Shown here piece after piece: positions 48,816 to 60,378 of a stretch of DNA of 64,000 bases (position 1 is the first letter of the stretch; the number at the start of each line of letters is the position of its first letter). This DNA is from Purshia tridentata (taxonomy: Eukaryota > Streptophyta > Magnoliopsida > Rosales > Rosaceae): NCBI GenBank assembly GCA_003254885.1, contig QANT01006251.1, positions 112,326-176,325 of the forward strand, read 5' to 3'. Both the position numbers and the translations under genes were made by a program. Below the pieces are notes generated by a model. It ran no database searches and had not been told where the DNA came from. It saw nothing but the letters and a program-made list of their open reading frames with translations.

Positions 48816-50657
48816 TTAATCAAGTCCGTCAATCTTCTCATCAACCACATTGACATCTTTCTTGTGATTGTTCCCCGTTAAGTGATGAAGAAGCACGCCA
48901 GCTGCAACACTGACATTTAAGCTCTCTACAGCTAAAAATGATCGGAACTCTTCAGCTGAGCACCCATGATTCATTTCCAGAGTCTCACTACCATCAACTC
49001 CACTAGCAGTTACATCCACAGGAATATTCCCTGAGATTCTAATCAAGTCAGTGCAAGATCTTTCCACCAAAGGCCTCAACCCAGTGCCCTCACTGCCCAG
49101 AACAAGAATTGTTGGTACACTGAGCACAACCTCATTCAATGGAATAGCTTTGGTAGAAACAGAACCTCCAAGAACTCGCCAACCATTTTCAGCTGAGGAT
49201 GTTAGGAAATGCATCATATTCTTGCAGTATCTTAACTCCATAAACTCAAGTGAGCCTGCACTTGCTTTGCTCACAACACCACTCAGTGGGGCTGAATTCT
49301 TTGCACATAACACCACCCCGGAAGCTCCAAAGAAGTAAGCAGACCTGATGATTGCCCCCAAATTCTGAGGATCTGTAACCTCATCCAAAGCTACCCAAAG
49401 AGAACCCTTATCTTCCTCAACTGAAACAGGGTCCAATTCCTTGATTTTTACCATCTCCAACGCAGAAGCATCTAGAACCAGACCCTGGTGAGGTCGGTTA
49501 TCAACAACCATATTAAGATCATGCTTGGACACATCCTTTATGCTTAACCCAATCTTATCAGCCATCCTCAAAACTCTCTCAAAGCCCCTCTTGTCCTTCT
49601 TCTTTTTATTATTATTGCTGAAGTCCAACCCTTCTTGAATATACAAGGCATAAAATTCTCTTCTTCCAGCTGACAAAGCAGCTAAAACTGGACCAACACC
49701 ATAAACACCTTGGCCAACCATCCTAGGCACAGATGATTCAGTAGCCTCTTTCCATGTCTTCCTACCCCAATTTTCCTGCCTATTCCACCTTTGATTCTCA
49801 GGTCTCCGAGATCCAAATTTTTCATCTTCCATTCCCCTGAACCTATATTTAATCTTATCCCACCTTGGATCATCAACAACCTCCATTTCTTCTTCTTTTT
49901 CTTCATCTCCTTCTGTATCGGCTTCTTCCAATCTTTCATCCCTCTCACTGTAATCACTTTGCTGATCCTTTACCATACTTACTATTCTAGTTCTACTTTC
50001 TTTCCTCCCCTCTCTTGGACCACTTTTCCCAACAAAAGTTTCTGCTGACACCTCCCAAGAAGAACGACCGGTCTTCGACTTTTTTTCTTCCTCTAACCTT
50101 TTTGCTGATTTGTCCGAAGGGGACTTACTACTTTCTCCGTCAAAACTCTTCGCTGATTCCCCCCAAGAAACATTATCACTGACTTTATCCAACCTCTTAG
50201 CAGATTCCTCCCAAGAAGAAACAGATGTCTTCGTAGCCGTTGCTTTCTCCAACCATTTTGATTCCTTGGCTTTGACTGCTGGCAACCATGGGAGTCTTTT
50301 TCCAGCTCTTGCCACACCATTCCCTCCATTAACTTTCTGTGTAGACCAATTCGAAAAACCTCTACTTCTAAGCCTGAATCCGCTTGTGACACTTCTGGGT
50401 TTTGCATTACTACCCCTTTCTACGATCTTATAACAGGAATCGGTTGGAGAATTAACCAAATGGCACATCCCATACGTTTTATGATCAGAACCACATGCGG
50501 GTTTAGTGAACCTCGCCCAACTAAGGTTTAGTGGGGGTTTTGGATGAGAACCAATTTGTAAAGATTGGGGCTTTGAAGTGTGGAATGATTTGAAGCATCT
50601 AGGTCTTGAACAAACCCTTATAGCCCAGGGAAATCCCTTTGTTAAGTTAGTGTACAT
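48816..50657 (-). CDS. SpoU (TrmH/RlmB) family 2'-O-ribose rRNA methyltransferase, organellar
   Basis: Single exon. The frame opens with TTG, so I chose the first ATG at 50657, giving 613 residues. The first 300 residues are Arg/Ser/Lys/Glu-rich and likely contain an organelle targeting peptide plus a disordered region. A substrate-binding domain follows (GVYGVGPVLAAL near 316). The SPOUT knot shows motif 1 (DPQNLGAIIRSAYFFG, near 430), motif 2 (LVLGSEGTGL, near 519) and motif 3 (SLNVSVAAGVLL, near 578). Between motifs 2 and 3 there is an insertion of about 30 residues. Bacterial RlmB and yeast Mrm1 methylate a guanosine ribose in the large-subunit rRNA peptidyl-transferase loop, which is the likely job in mitochondria or plastids. 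It lies upstream of and in tandem with GCS. Confidence 0.9.
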   Translation of the reverse strand: MYTNLTKGFPWAIRVCSRPRCFKSFHTSKPQSLQIGSHPKPPLNLSWARFTKPACGSDHKTYGMCHLVNSPTDSCYKIVERGSNAKPRSVTSGFRLRSRGFSNWSTQKVNGGNGVARAGKRLPWLPAVKAKESKWLEKATATKTSVSSWEESAKRLDKVSDNVSWGESAKSFDGESSKSPSDKSAKRLEEEKKSKTGRSSWEVSAETFVGKSGPREGRKESRTRIVSMVKDQQSDYSERDERLEEADTEGDEEKEEEMEVVDDPRWDKIKYRFRGMEDEKFGSRRPENQRWNRQENWGRKTWKEATESSVPRMVGQGVYGVGPVLAALSAGRREFYALYIQEGLDFSNNNKKKKDKRGFERVLRMADKIGLSIKDVSKHDLNMVVDNRPHQGLVLDASALEMVKIKELDPVSVEEDKGSLWVALDEVTDPQNLGAIIRSAYFFGASGVVLCAKNSAPLSGVVSKASAGSLEFMELRYCKNMMHFLTSSAENGWRVLGGSVSTKAIPLNEVVLSVPTILVLGSEGTGLRPLVERSCTDLIRISGNIPVDVTASGVDGSETLEMNHGCSAEEFRSFLAVESLNVSVAAGVLLHHLTGNNHKKDVNVVDEKIDGLD

Positions 50658-51816
50658 TTTATTCACTAACTTCAAAATCAGATAATTGAACCCAAAAGCA
50701 TGAAATAGGATTCAGAGAAGAACGAAACCTGAATCAGAAACAATATCTGGCAAAAGTAGAAGACTCTTGATTCATTGTGTACCTTATCCACAGTCCACGG
50801 CACATAGCATTGGTGAGCTAAACGCCTCCGATGCTCATTGAAGGAGGATGAATGAATAGAGACTGAGTATGGTGGGGAGATTAAAACGACATCGTTGGAA
50901 GATAAGACGCTTTCCTCCAGCCACGACGTCGTTACACTAAAACCTCCGAGTAAACTAACATGGGTCCGAAAAGTGTACAAAGTGACTGGAATACCCTTGT
51001 GAAGGGACAATAATACCCTTCATGCATTTTATTTTATTATTTAGTTATATTTGGTTAATGGCTGATTTTCTTTTTTTCTATTTTGTATATTAATGGGTGA
51101 TTTTCTTAGTTTCCTCCGGTCATTTGGGAAATTTCCTTCTTAATTTTTGTGGTTTTTGCACTTTGGATTGTGACTATGTTTTGGCAAGTGTTTAGGCTTT
51201 GCCCTGATTTATTAAGAATCTTATTGTCCCATTTCAATAATTTGTTTATAATTTTCATTCAATATTTGTTTTTGAAATATAAAGTTATGTAAACTTTGTG
51301 TCAAATGTTTAAATACTCTATATCAATGATGTCATTATAAATCAATAATATCTAAATATCAAATTAAAATAAAGGTGATATTTACTAACAATTATAAAAC
51401 ATTTGAATCCTCATAAACCATAAAAGAAGAAGTGTAGATTTTATATAATTTTAAAGCCTAAAGAATAATCTTAATTAATTTACCATAAAGTTTAAGGTAT
51501 TTCACAATTTTGCCTTCAGAAAAAGAGAAAAGTAGTATAATGTACTATAGTGTTAGAAGATTTCCAATTTTTTTAGGTTTAGATTTCCTTTATTTTGATG
51601 AGAGGTTATAAATGTCAGTTCACAAACATTTTTCACCCGGACCAAAAAACTCGACCCGGTCACGATATTATAGATTCTTAGGAGGATATTTCCGTCAAAC
51701 CCCCAAACTAAAACCTAGAACGAGTAAACAAGTCGCTCTTGTTTCGATCTCTCTCTCTTCTTCAAGCTTCAACCTCGAAAGCGAAACACCCTCTCTTCCC
51801 CACCGCCTCTACCACC
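50658..51816. other. Divergent intergenic region between the SpoU methyltransferase and TIM17
   Basis: About 1.16 kb containing both promoters. AT-rich from 51020 to 51600. No gene recognised. Confidence 0.6.
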
Positions 51817-52497
51817 ATGGGAACTCCAGAGACTTCTCGGGAACCGTGCCCGGACCGCATTCTCGATGACATCGGCGGCGCCTTCGGCATGGGCGCCGTG
51901 GGCGGCTCCGCCTTCCACTTCCTCAAGGGCATCTACAACTCTCCCTCCGGCGCGAGGCTAGTCGGCGGCTCGCAAGCCGTGCGCATGAACGCACCACGTG
52001 TCGGCGGGAGCTTTGCCGTCTGGGGCGGCCTGTTCTCAACCTTCGACTGCACCATGGTCTATGTGCGCCAGAAGGAGGACCCTTGGAACTCCATCATCGC
52101 CGGCGCCGCCACAGGCGGCTTCCTCCAGATGCGGCAGGGGCTCGGCGCCTCGGCTCGCTCGGCTTTCTACGGCGGGGTCCTATTGGCGCTGATTGAAGGG
52201 GCTGGGATCATGCTTAACAAGTTTATGAGTCAGCAGCAACAGATGCCTATTATGATGGAAGAGCCGCCGAATACGGCCGGGCTTCCTGGGCTTCCTCCTA
52301 TGGGCCGGGCTCCAGGCCTGCACGGACCAGAGGCAGCGTCTTCGCATAGTGGCTCTTCGGAGGCGAGTTCTTCCAGTTCGTGGTTCGGAGGGTGGTTTGG
52401 GAAGGACAAAGAGCCTGAGGTGAAGAGTAGCGGAAGCGAGACGAAGATTTTGGAGAGTTTCGATGCTCCCCCGGTGCCGAGCTTCGAGTTCAAGTGA
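51817..52497 (+). CDS. TIM17: Mitochondrial inner membrane translocase subunit TIM17
   Basis: Single exon of 226 residues. The start sits in an ideal context (ACCACCATGG). The first 130 residues are the Tim17/22/23 domain: [20 protein letters not shown] at the start of TM1, the glycine-rich [35 protein letters not shown], and a fourth hydrophobic stretch near 105-125. The paired acidic residues near TM1 and the RQKEDPWN loop are typical of Tim17. With Tim23 it forms the inner-membrane channel for presequence proteins. The C-terminal 90 residues (QQQQ, Ser-rich, WFGGWFGK) are a plant-type extension. The coding region is GC-rich compared with its flanks. It is divergent from the SpoU gene. Confidence 0.95.
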   Translation: MGTPETSREPCPDRILDDIGGAFGMGAVGGSAFHFLKGIYNSPSGARLVGGSQAVRMNAPRVGGSFAVWGGLFSTFDCTMVYVRQKEDPWNSIIAGAATGGFLQMRQGLGASARSAFYGGVLLALIEGAGIMLNKFMSQQQQMPIMMEEPPNTAGLPGLPPMGRAPGLHGPEAASSHSGSSEASSSSSWFGGWFGKDKEPEVKSSGSETKILESFDAPPVPSFEFK

Positions 52498-54699
52498 TTG
52501 ATTTGGTAAGGAGGGGTTTTTGATTATAAGGCTGGGGCTGATTAATAGATTAGGAGGCTTATTAATTTGTATTTAGGACGATTGGTATTTCAAGTCAGAG
52601 GGTTTTGGAAAGTTGAGGTTTTTATTGCTAATCTTTGCTTTTGACAATATACTTATGTTGTGCTTTCTTTATTTTTAAAGTAATCAGAAAATTATAGGTG
52701 TCTTATATTGCTTTTGCAACGCTGTATCTTGAATTTCAACTGTCAAGACGTGGCCTTTTCTTTGATCAGTGCTTTGGAATGATTGATATCTGAATGAGAT
52801 GTTGTTATTGTACTTCTAAAGTCTTTAGCCAATTGGAAAAACAACATCTATACTTCTGTGTGCGAAACAGCAGCATTTGACTACGAAATTTTGTTTAAAC
52901 CACTGCTTTGTTATCATTCTTTTAATGTACTTGTTTGGTAAGAAAACCGTTCCTACTCAATATGAGTAGTGCCTTCTTTATTACTTGTTTTATGAACAAG
53001 CTGAGATTAGTTGTATAGGGAAAGGGTATTGTGCTGTTTTTAATTTGATGTGTTAAATGTCATTCTTACTGAAAGCTTTGTAAACCATGTTTTGGAAAAT
53101 AGATGCAAAAGTTGATGGACGTACCATTTGAAAATTTTTAACATACGATTATGCAGGCTGTTAAGCCCTTGTTAAGTTTGGGATTGTTATGTGAACTCTG
53201 GATTACAATTCTGTGTTTTGAGATCTGTTATATGAAAAAATGCTTTGTAAGCTTATCACTGGTTTGATAGGGCCATGATTACCAATATTATTATCATTAT
53301 TATGGTAGATTAATTCTATGAAGTTGGGAATGCTTAGAATTTGCACACACTAGATGGTGTATGCCTAATTTGTGAAATGGTGATAATATTGTTGTGACTT
53401 GATTTAGGGTTTTTACATTGGCTTTGGTGGTCATTGCCTAATTTTATGTATCGTTTGTGTTTATATGTTCCTTAGTTTGCACATTTGCATGTATCATGTT
53501 GAGGCCTGACCATTTACACAGTCTGTCCAAGGATGGAGAAACTAGTTTTCTTTTGTTGTGTTGTTAGGATAGGCTTGGTCCTGGTTATAATTCATTTAAA
53601 ACTTTTTTCATGTTATAGATACCTTCTTGTAGTAGGTGCTTCATTGGATTTAGGGTTTTGGGAGATTGTCATAGCTGAAACTTGTAAGGTTTATTTGTGG
53701 AGTAGACATGAAGTGATCATTTATGCAGAGAAGAAAACCACGTGTGACCTCCTCATCATATAAAGCCTCTTCTTTAGCAAACTAAACCAGAACTATTGTT
53801 AGATCAATGTCTAATCAAGTGCTGAAGTTTGTTGTGGTAATTACTTGGTAGTATCCACCATGGTCTGTGATTATGCAAATGTTTAAAGTTCTGAAACTAA
53901 TGAGTGGCTGGAAGTCCCTTTTCCCGACCTCAATGGATTGCCAGTTTCTTATGCATATGTTTCATTGAAAATTTTATTAGTCTGGTCTACAATTTTTGAA
54001 TTTGGCCATTGATTGGTGCTTCTTTCATTCTTTCTTTCAGTGGAAGAAGCTCAATTCGTTACACATTACCTGATGGATGTGAGCGCTATGCAATTTTCAT
54101 TTTCCCCTCAAAGCTTCAAGGTCCTTGAACAGCAGTACATATTAGAAGCATGAGTTTGAACATTATACACATCATAATGAGGAAAGTAGATGAATAAGTT
54201 TTATTACGAAGGGAGTTTCGTGTTCATTGTATTTTAAAATTTGGTAGAATCATGTTTCAATCAGTCATTCGAATGATTTATTGCCCAGTAAATCACTCTT
54301 CCTATCATTCAATATGCAATTTGCATGGATTTTGAGTATGGGGTGTGGTATATTTCTGTGAATTTGTCTAGTATTTGATGTGGGAAACGTTAAATCCAGT
54401 ATCACTATTGGAGTTCGAAAATCGCTATCCAAAAAATGAGGGAAAGAGAATTCTTGGTATTAAAATTAACAATTATAATCGACCATTTATTATATTTTTT
54501 GGTCGGCAATCTATAACTTGATTCCAATTTTCTATTTATTTTAATAAATTTTAATATTTGGTTTAAACTTCTTTGTTATTTGATAAAAAAATAAAAAACT
54601 TGTTTTTAATGTAAAAAATTAAAAATATGCACAGATTTGAGATAGGCCGTTGAATTTGCATAAAAATAATAACAGCAAACTGCCGTCCGATTAGATAAA
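52498..54699. other. Intergenic between TIM17 and the HIBADH-like gene
   Basis: 2.2 kb, AT-rich. It begins with the TIM17 3' untranslated region. No gene or clear repeat recognised. Confidence 0.6.
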
Positions 54700-55764
54700 A
54701 TGAGAATACATACGATGATAGTGAAGATAGTCAAAGGCATTCGACTTCCACTCCTTCATCGTCCAGTCTCTCACCACTTTCACTTCCAATTCAGCAATCT
54801 GTCCCCCCTCCGCCGCCACTCCATGGCTACCGCCACCTCCACCGAGCCCACTATCAGCCCATCAACCACCCGCGTGGGCTGGATCGGCACCGGCGTAATG
54901 GGCCGGTCCATGTGTGGCCACCTACTCAAAGCCGGCTACACTCTCACCGTCTTCAACCGCACGCTCTCCAAGGCCCAACCCCTCCTCGACATGGGGGCTC
55001 ACCTGGCCAGCTCCCCCCACGCCGTCGCCTCCCAATCCGACGTCGTCTTCTCCATCGTCGGCTACCCCTCAGACGTCCGCTCCGTCCTCCTCGACCCTAC
55101 CACCGGCGCCCTCTCCGGTCTCCGCCCCGGTGGCGTCCTCGTCGACATGACCACATCCGAACCATCCCTTGCCGCCGTAATTTCCGCCACCGCCGCCGCC
55201 AAAAACTGCTTCGCAATCGACGCACCAGTCACCGGCGGAGACGTGGGAGCTAAGAACGGAACCTTGGCGATCCTCGCCGGCGGGGAAGAAGACGTTGTCA
55301 TACGGCTGACCCCATTATTTTCCCTCATGGGCAAAGTTAATTACATGGGTGCCACTGGAAAAGGGCAATTCGCAAAGCTAGCGAACCAAGTAATCATAGC
55401 TTCGACAATGGTGGGACTGGTGGAGGGCATGGTGTATGCTCACAAGGCGGGTCTGGATGTGGGTCGGTTTCTAAGTGCGATATCGGTGGGTGCAGCCGGG
55501 TCAAAGTCGTTGGATTTGTATGGGGGTCGGATCTTGAAGAGGGAATTGGAGCCAGGGTTCTATGTGAACCACTTTGTGAAGGACTTGGGAATTTGTTTGA
55601 ACGAGTGCCAGAACATGGGTCTGGCTTTGCCTGGATTGGCTCTGGCTCAGCAGCTTTACTTGTCGTTGAAGGCTCACGGGGAGGGCAATTTGGGTACCCA
55701 AGCGCTTATTTTGGCTCTGGAGCGCCTTAATAATGTTTCACTTCAATCTGCTCCCTCAACTTAA
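54700..55764 (+). CDS. 3-hydroxyisobutyrate dehydrogenase-like protein (HIBADH-like 1 type)
   Basis: Single exon of 354 residues. The first 41 residues are rich in Arg, His and Ser and low in acids, as in a mitochondrial presequence. A second Met at residue 42, in a good context (TCCATGGC), could give a cytosolic form. The Rossmann nucleotide site is GWIGTGVMG, near 60. The substrate-binding block DAPVTGGDVGAKNG is near 174, and GKGQFAKLANQ carries the catalytic Lys. The C-terminal helix bundle (GFYVNHFVKDLGICL) completes the beta-hydroxyacid dehydrogenase fold. Family enzymes oxidise 3-hydroxyisobutyrate in valine breakdown or reduce glyoxylate and related semialdehydes; this subgroup's substrate is not settled. 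The first half is markedly GC-rich (54820-55270). Confidence 0.92.
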   Translation: MRIHTMIVKIVKGIRLPLLHRPVSHHFHFQFSNLSPLRRHSMATATSTEPTISPSTTRVGWIGTGVMGRSMCGHLLKAGYTLTVFNRTLSKAQPLLDMGAHLASSPHAVASQSDVVFSIVGYPSDVRSVLLDPTTGALSGLRPGGVLVDMTTSEPSLAAVISATAAAKNCFAIDAPVTGGDVGAKNGTLAILAGGEEDVVIRLTPLFSLMGKVNYMGATGKGQFAKLANQVIIASTMVGLVEGMVYAHKAGLDVGRFLSAISVGAAGSKSLDLYGGRILKRELEPGFYVNHFVKDLGICLNECQNMGLALPGLALAQQLYLSLKAHGEGNLGTQALILALERLNNVSLQSAPST

Positions 55765-58709
55765 GAATCTGAACAACTCAATTGTATCATCATTTTCAAT
55801 ATGAGTTGGTATGAATCTTCATCTATTTCTTATAGTGAACCAGGTCATAATCCACATTTTCTATCCTTTTCTCAAAGTTGTGGTTTTTACTGCTGTTTGT
55901 TGCTTTATAGTTACTCCCTCTGTATGATGTGAAATGGATTGCTATAATGCTTTTTAGTATAAATGGTTTTCTCATTAAAGAGAGCAGATTGGTTGCCTCA
56001 AAGCGATTGTGTTTATTCTATGATATATGTTGAAATTTCCTTCTGTTAATTGGTATAATAGATTGTATTAGGCTATTAGCAGTTAGCAGCTGCAGGTGAC
56101 AGGGTCATTGAATAATACTTGAAACACTATTCTGATTTACACTTGCAGCTTGATGTTTGACTTTAAAATTTAGCAAATTAGACAGCAAGTTTTTAGGATT
56201 AATTGATCAATTGTTCAGTCTTTAATAGTATTGGATAGGGCACTATTGTTTTTAGAGCTGGATTAAGTGAAATTCTTTTCCTGCATATTGGTTGTATTGT
56301 TACCCTGCATCTTTAAAGTAACCCAGCCACTCGTTTGCTTACTTTAATTTAACCTTCAATAACTTATAAAAACTCATCTCTTAAAATATATTCTGTTCAT
56401 AAACATATCAACTCAGCAATGTTCAGCCCAGCTATTGGTTTCTGAAGGAAAAATAAATTTTGCCTCAGAAATTTCCATTGGCAGATACTCTAATTTTGAG
56501 AACGGGTTCCATTGCTTTTAACAATTAGATCGTCTGATATTGAACACAGAGGTGAAGGCTGAATATGCGCAAATTTGGAATTCAGCTGGATTATAGATTA
56601 CAATGTTGGGAGGTTTAAAACTGGAGCCAAATATGGCATGGGTCATGTGGAAAAGATCCTAACTAAGATGGTTGAGTTTGTGGTATGATTCATTGCCTTG
56701 GTTACCTTTCGATACTGGATTTATGGCCAACCTAGATGGGCATGGACGATAGATTGCTTCTTAATAATCAGTTTAACCTGACCTTGTTTCTTTTTCTGGC
56801 ACAAGCCTATGTTGTGGCTTTGGGCCTTACTAGGATGTTCTCTTTGGGCTTTGCCCTGTGTTAACTTAATACATTGATATGGAGCAACTCTACATGCATT
56901 CAAATACTTAATTAGTATTAATTGGATTTTTCTACACCTTATCTCAAACGCAATCTTTGATGTTTGTGTGTGTGTGATGTAATCTAGTAATTTTTAAAAA
57001 AGAAATACGCTTCTTCTAGTAGGCTTGATTAACGTGTGCTCAACTTTGAACAGTTTACACCTGCCTGTGAGGCTGTGCCAACGTAATTGAATAACGCCTG
57101 CAACACTTGTGATTCATTTTATCAGCAACATCCTTGCAGCTTCATCATGTTTGACTCATAAATTAACAAGTGATACATTATAGAGATAGACAGGGCAAGA
57201 CTGGTCAAAGAACTGGATACTATATAGTATATATATTGAATTTTCTATTTTTTCTTCTTCATACTGATTGTCTCCATCATCACATAAGCCATACCATCTT
57301 CTAGTCTTCTAGATATAATAGAATTCATTTGTTTAGATTATAAACCGGAGTTCATTTGTTTGTGATTCTTCAAGTGCATATATACTGCTGACTTTCCCGA
57401 TTGCTGAGATGTGGGTTGTGGAGGAGTAGTTTGAAGTTTACTCAGCCACTCTCCTTTTCTCTGAACAGTGAGTCAGTCAATGACATGAATTGAATTTGTG
57501 TATACATAATGAATCTTCCAGAACAATGAAAAGTGTGAAAAACAAAACAAGAAGCAAGTTCATAGTTATTAGTTGGGAGGAGGACTACCCAACCCACCTA
57601 TATCCCTTGTTTTCCATTCCTATTTTCTCACTACAACTTACAAGCAATTATTATTCTTTGCGTCGAATTTTCTTTCTTTTTTATTTTTTTGCCTGTCAAT
57701 ATCAGTTAAAAAAGTCACGGAAGTGTTGCTTCTAATGGAAAATATGGAGTACAAAACTCAACTTTTAGTGCGTCAAAAGTCTTCCATCAAGAAAAATAAT
57801 TTGTTGGTCTTCGTTCAACAAAGGCGTTCACACTTCTCAGGAAACTTCAAAGCAGGCCTGTCTGGTATCCTATTTAAAAAAAAATATTCAAAAACATAAA
57901 CAAACATGTTTGGTAGACTATTTTCAAAAACAATTTTTAGAGAAATATTGAAAAACAAGCCCTTTTTTTTTTTTTTTTTNTTTTTTTTTTTGAAAAAAAA
58001 ATTGAATAGAATACTAAACAGGCCTCTTGTTTTGGGTTTAGCCACATTTGTTTTTATTTATTTATTAGCTTATCTTCAGCAGACATTTGTGGAGTGGTGC
58101 TTATCTAGATCCCTATCTAAGCTATTGCACAACAAGGACCCAGCAAAAAAAAATTCTAGAAATGGACAAAGTCACAAAGGGAACTTATTTTATACAATAG
58201 ATTTCTTGCATTGTAAACCTCTGGCAGTGAAGATCTTAGGAGGTGCCAATTATAAATTAATAACAAGTTTCAAGCATGTGGGTTTTGGTTCCTCATTCCT
58301 CTATGCATCACTACAATACGACACAAAGCCAACTACTACTCATCTTAATAGATTCAATGACTTGTAAAACCCAACATCTATAATTTCATGTGTGATTATT
58401 CCTTTCTAGTAGAAGAATTTGTGAATCTGAGTTTACATCTAGAACTGATAGGAGCAGTCCTCCACTAATTGGTGATGGTGTCTATGCCCTCGTTGACCAT
58501 CAATTTTTTAGGTCCACCACTGAATTTCCAAAAAGCACTTATGAACCTGCAATGATATTTTCCAAGTGCAAAGTTTCAAACTTGGTTGTTGGATTTGCAG
58601 AAATAACTACCATCCTGCGTCTTCTTAAGTCTTAACTTGTTTGTCCTCATGAGCAGCAGAGTTCAAACCGCGGGAACAAACTGAACTCTGAACCACACCC
58701 ACCTTCCCA
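55765..58709. other. Intergenic, about 2.9 kb without a gene
   Basis: AT-rich. A T run of about 30 bases containing an ambiguous base lies at 57964-57991. No domain is recognisable in any frame, and the longest frame (57906-58367) runs through that T tract. Confidence 0.6.
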
Positions 58710-59626
58710 ATGACTAAACCAACCCCAACATCTTCTCTCCACTCCCCAGTACTCTACTACTTTCTCTTCTTCATCCTCCTCAGCCATGCCAACTCCCAGT
58801 CATTTCAAGACCAAGAGCAGGCAGTCCTGCTAAAACTGAAGTCATACTTGCAATCTCCACCCTTCCTCAGCCATTGGATTTCATCATCATCAAACACTTC
58901 CCACTGTTCCTGGCCTGAGATTACCTGCACAAACAACTGCGTCACCAGATTGGCTCTCATCGACAAGAACATCACCCAAGAAGTTCCAGCCTTCATTTGT
59001 GACCTCAAAAACCTCACACACATTGACGTCCAGTACAACTACATCCCTGGACAATTCCCAAAAGCTCTCTACAACTGCTCCAAGCTGGAGTATCTCGACC
59101 TCTCACAAAACTACTTTGGTGGCAGCATTCCTGATGATATCGACAGCTTGCCCCAGCTTCAATACCTTAACCTTGCTGCCAATTACTTTTCCGGTGACAT
59201 ACCTGCGGCTATTGGGCGGTTACAAGAGCTCAGAAATTTGCAGCTATTTATGAACCAGTTTAATGGTTCTGTCCCCCCAGAAATAGGTAACTTGTCCAAT
59301 CTTTTGTTCTTAAATCTCTCTTTCAATATAAAACTTGAGCCATGGAAGCTGCCTTCCAATTTTACCCAGTTGAAGAAGTTGAAGAGTTTCTGGATACGCG
59401 AATCGAATTTGATTGGGGAACTCCCTGAAACACTGGGAGAAATGGCAGCACTGGAAGATTTGGATTTATCAAAAAACGATTTGAGCGGGAAAATCCCAAA
59501 CAGTTTGTTTCTGTTGAAGAATTTGAGCATAATATACCTCTTCGAGAACAGACTGTCTGGGGAGCTTCCTCAAGTGGTTGAAGCATTTAATTTGAGCATC
59601 ATTGATCTTTCTAATAACAGCTTAAC
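58710..59626 (+). pseudogene. Truncated LRR receptor-like kinase (HSL1/At5g25930-like), ectodomain only
   Basis: The open frame starts with a signal peptide (residues 1-29, ending Ala-Asn-Ser-Gln). The LRR N-cap follows, with the paired cysteines CSWPEITC, then about nine or ten plant-type repeats (LxxLxLxxNxxSGxIP), many with N-glycosylation sequons. After about 305 residues, in the repeat ending LSNNSLT, the sequence changes to a MITE end and stops after ten foreign residues (Arg-Ile repeats). The remaining LRRs, the membrane segment and the kinase are absent from the window. Intact relatives have about 1000 residues. A secreted LRR fragment could be made if transcribed, but I treat it as a broken gene. 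Group XI LRR kinases perceive peptide signals. Confidence 0.85.
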
Positions 59627-59662
59627 CTATGAAGCACGGATACGGATACGGATACGATGATA
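59627..59662 (+). mobile_element. 36-bp left-end fragment of a GATACG-repeat MITE at the RLK/NPC1 junction
   Basis: This segment, starting CTATGAAGCACGG, is identical to the first 36 bases of the MITE at 59698-60378. It joins receptor-kinase sequence on its left to NPC1 sequence on its right. It is in the same orientation as the full element. Confidence 0.85.
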
Positions 59663-59697
59663 CCACTACAATCATTGCCAACACCAATAGAATTATT

Positions 59698-60378
59698 CTA
59701 TGAAGCACGGATACGGATACGGATACGATGATACGATACGACACGATACGACGATACGACAAATTTTTAAAAATTAAGATACGATACGTCTTGGATACGA
59801 CAATTAAATACATATATATTAATATATAATAATAAAAATATGAATAATTTAAAATATATTTTATAAAAATTATTGCAATTTATTTCATAGAGAACAGTGA
59901 TATACTGTATACTAACAAGCCTAACAGTAATATATTAACAAATATTATTGCAATAGACTAACAGTTGCTATTCTGACAATATATCAAATAAAATATATTA
60001 AGTTATTATGGAGACAACCAGAGAGTGGAAAGGGCAAAAACAAAAGGATAAAAGTGTAATATTGGGTTTCCAAGATACAGAAGAAGTCAAGAAGAAGAAG
60101 ATGTGGGGGAGTACATCTTTTCAAGGTACATCTTTGTATTCTTCTGAATCCTCTTGATTGTGAAGTGGGTCTTCGTATTCTTCATCAGCTGTTAAACGTA
60201 TCCAAAAATCAGATACCCGTATCGAGATGGTTGGATACACGTATCCTAATGGTCAAATATGTATCTGTTGACTGAGATACGTATCTGACGCGTATCTGCT
60301 CGTATCCAAACCGTATCCGTATCTGATACGTATCCGATACGGGATACGGCACCAAATTGACGTATCCATGCTTCAGAG
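59698..60378. mobile_element. 681-bp hAT-like MITE with GATACG subterminal repeats, inserted in an NPC1 exon
   Basis: Ends: CTATGAAGCACGGATACG and, in reverse complement, CTCTGAAGCATGGATACG (16 of 18 match). It is flanked by a perfect 8-base duplication, GAATTATT, at 59690-59697 and 60379-60386. Removing the element and one duplication restores the NPC1 frame (Ala-Ile-Ile-Leu-Leu). Both ends carry many GATACG/CGTATC units. No transposase frame is present. An 8-base duplication is typical of hAT elements; the assignment rests on that alone. Confidence 0.85.

Noticed and set aside
54912-55253. 113-residue Arg/Pro-rich frame inside the HIBADH-like gene
   Set aside because: Alternative frame of GC-rich coding DNA; the dehydrogenase motifs are in the other frame.
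57906-58367. 153-residue frame through the T run at 57964-57991
   Set aside because: Crosses a homopolymer with an ambiguous base and encodes poly-Phe; no domain.
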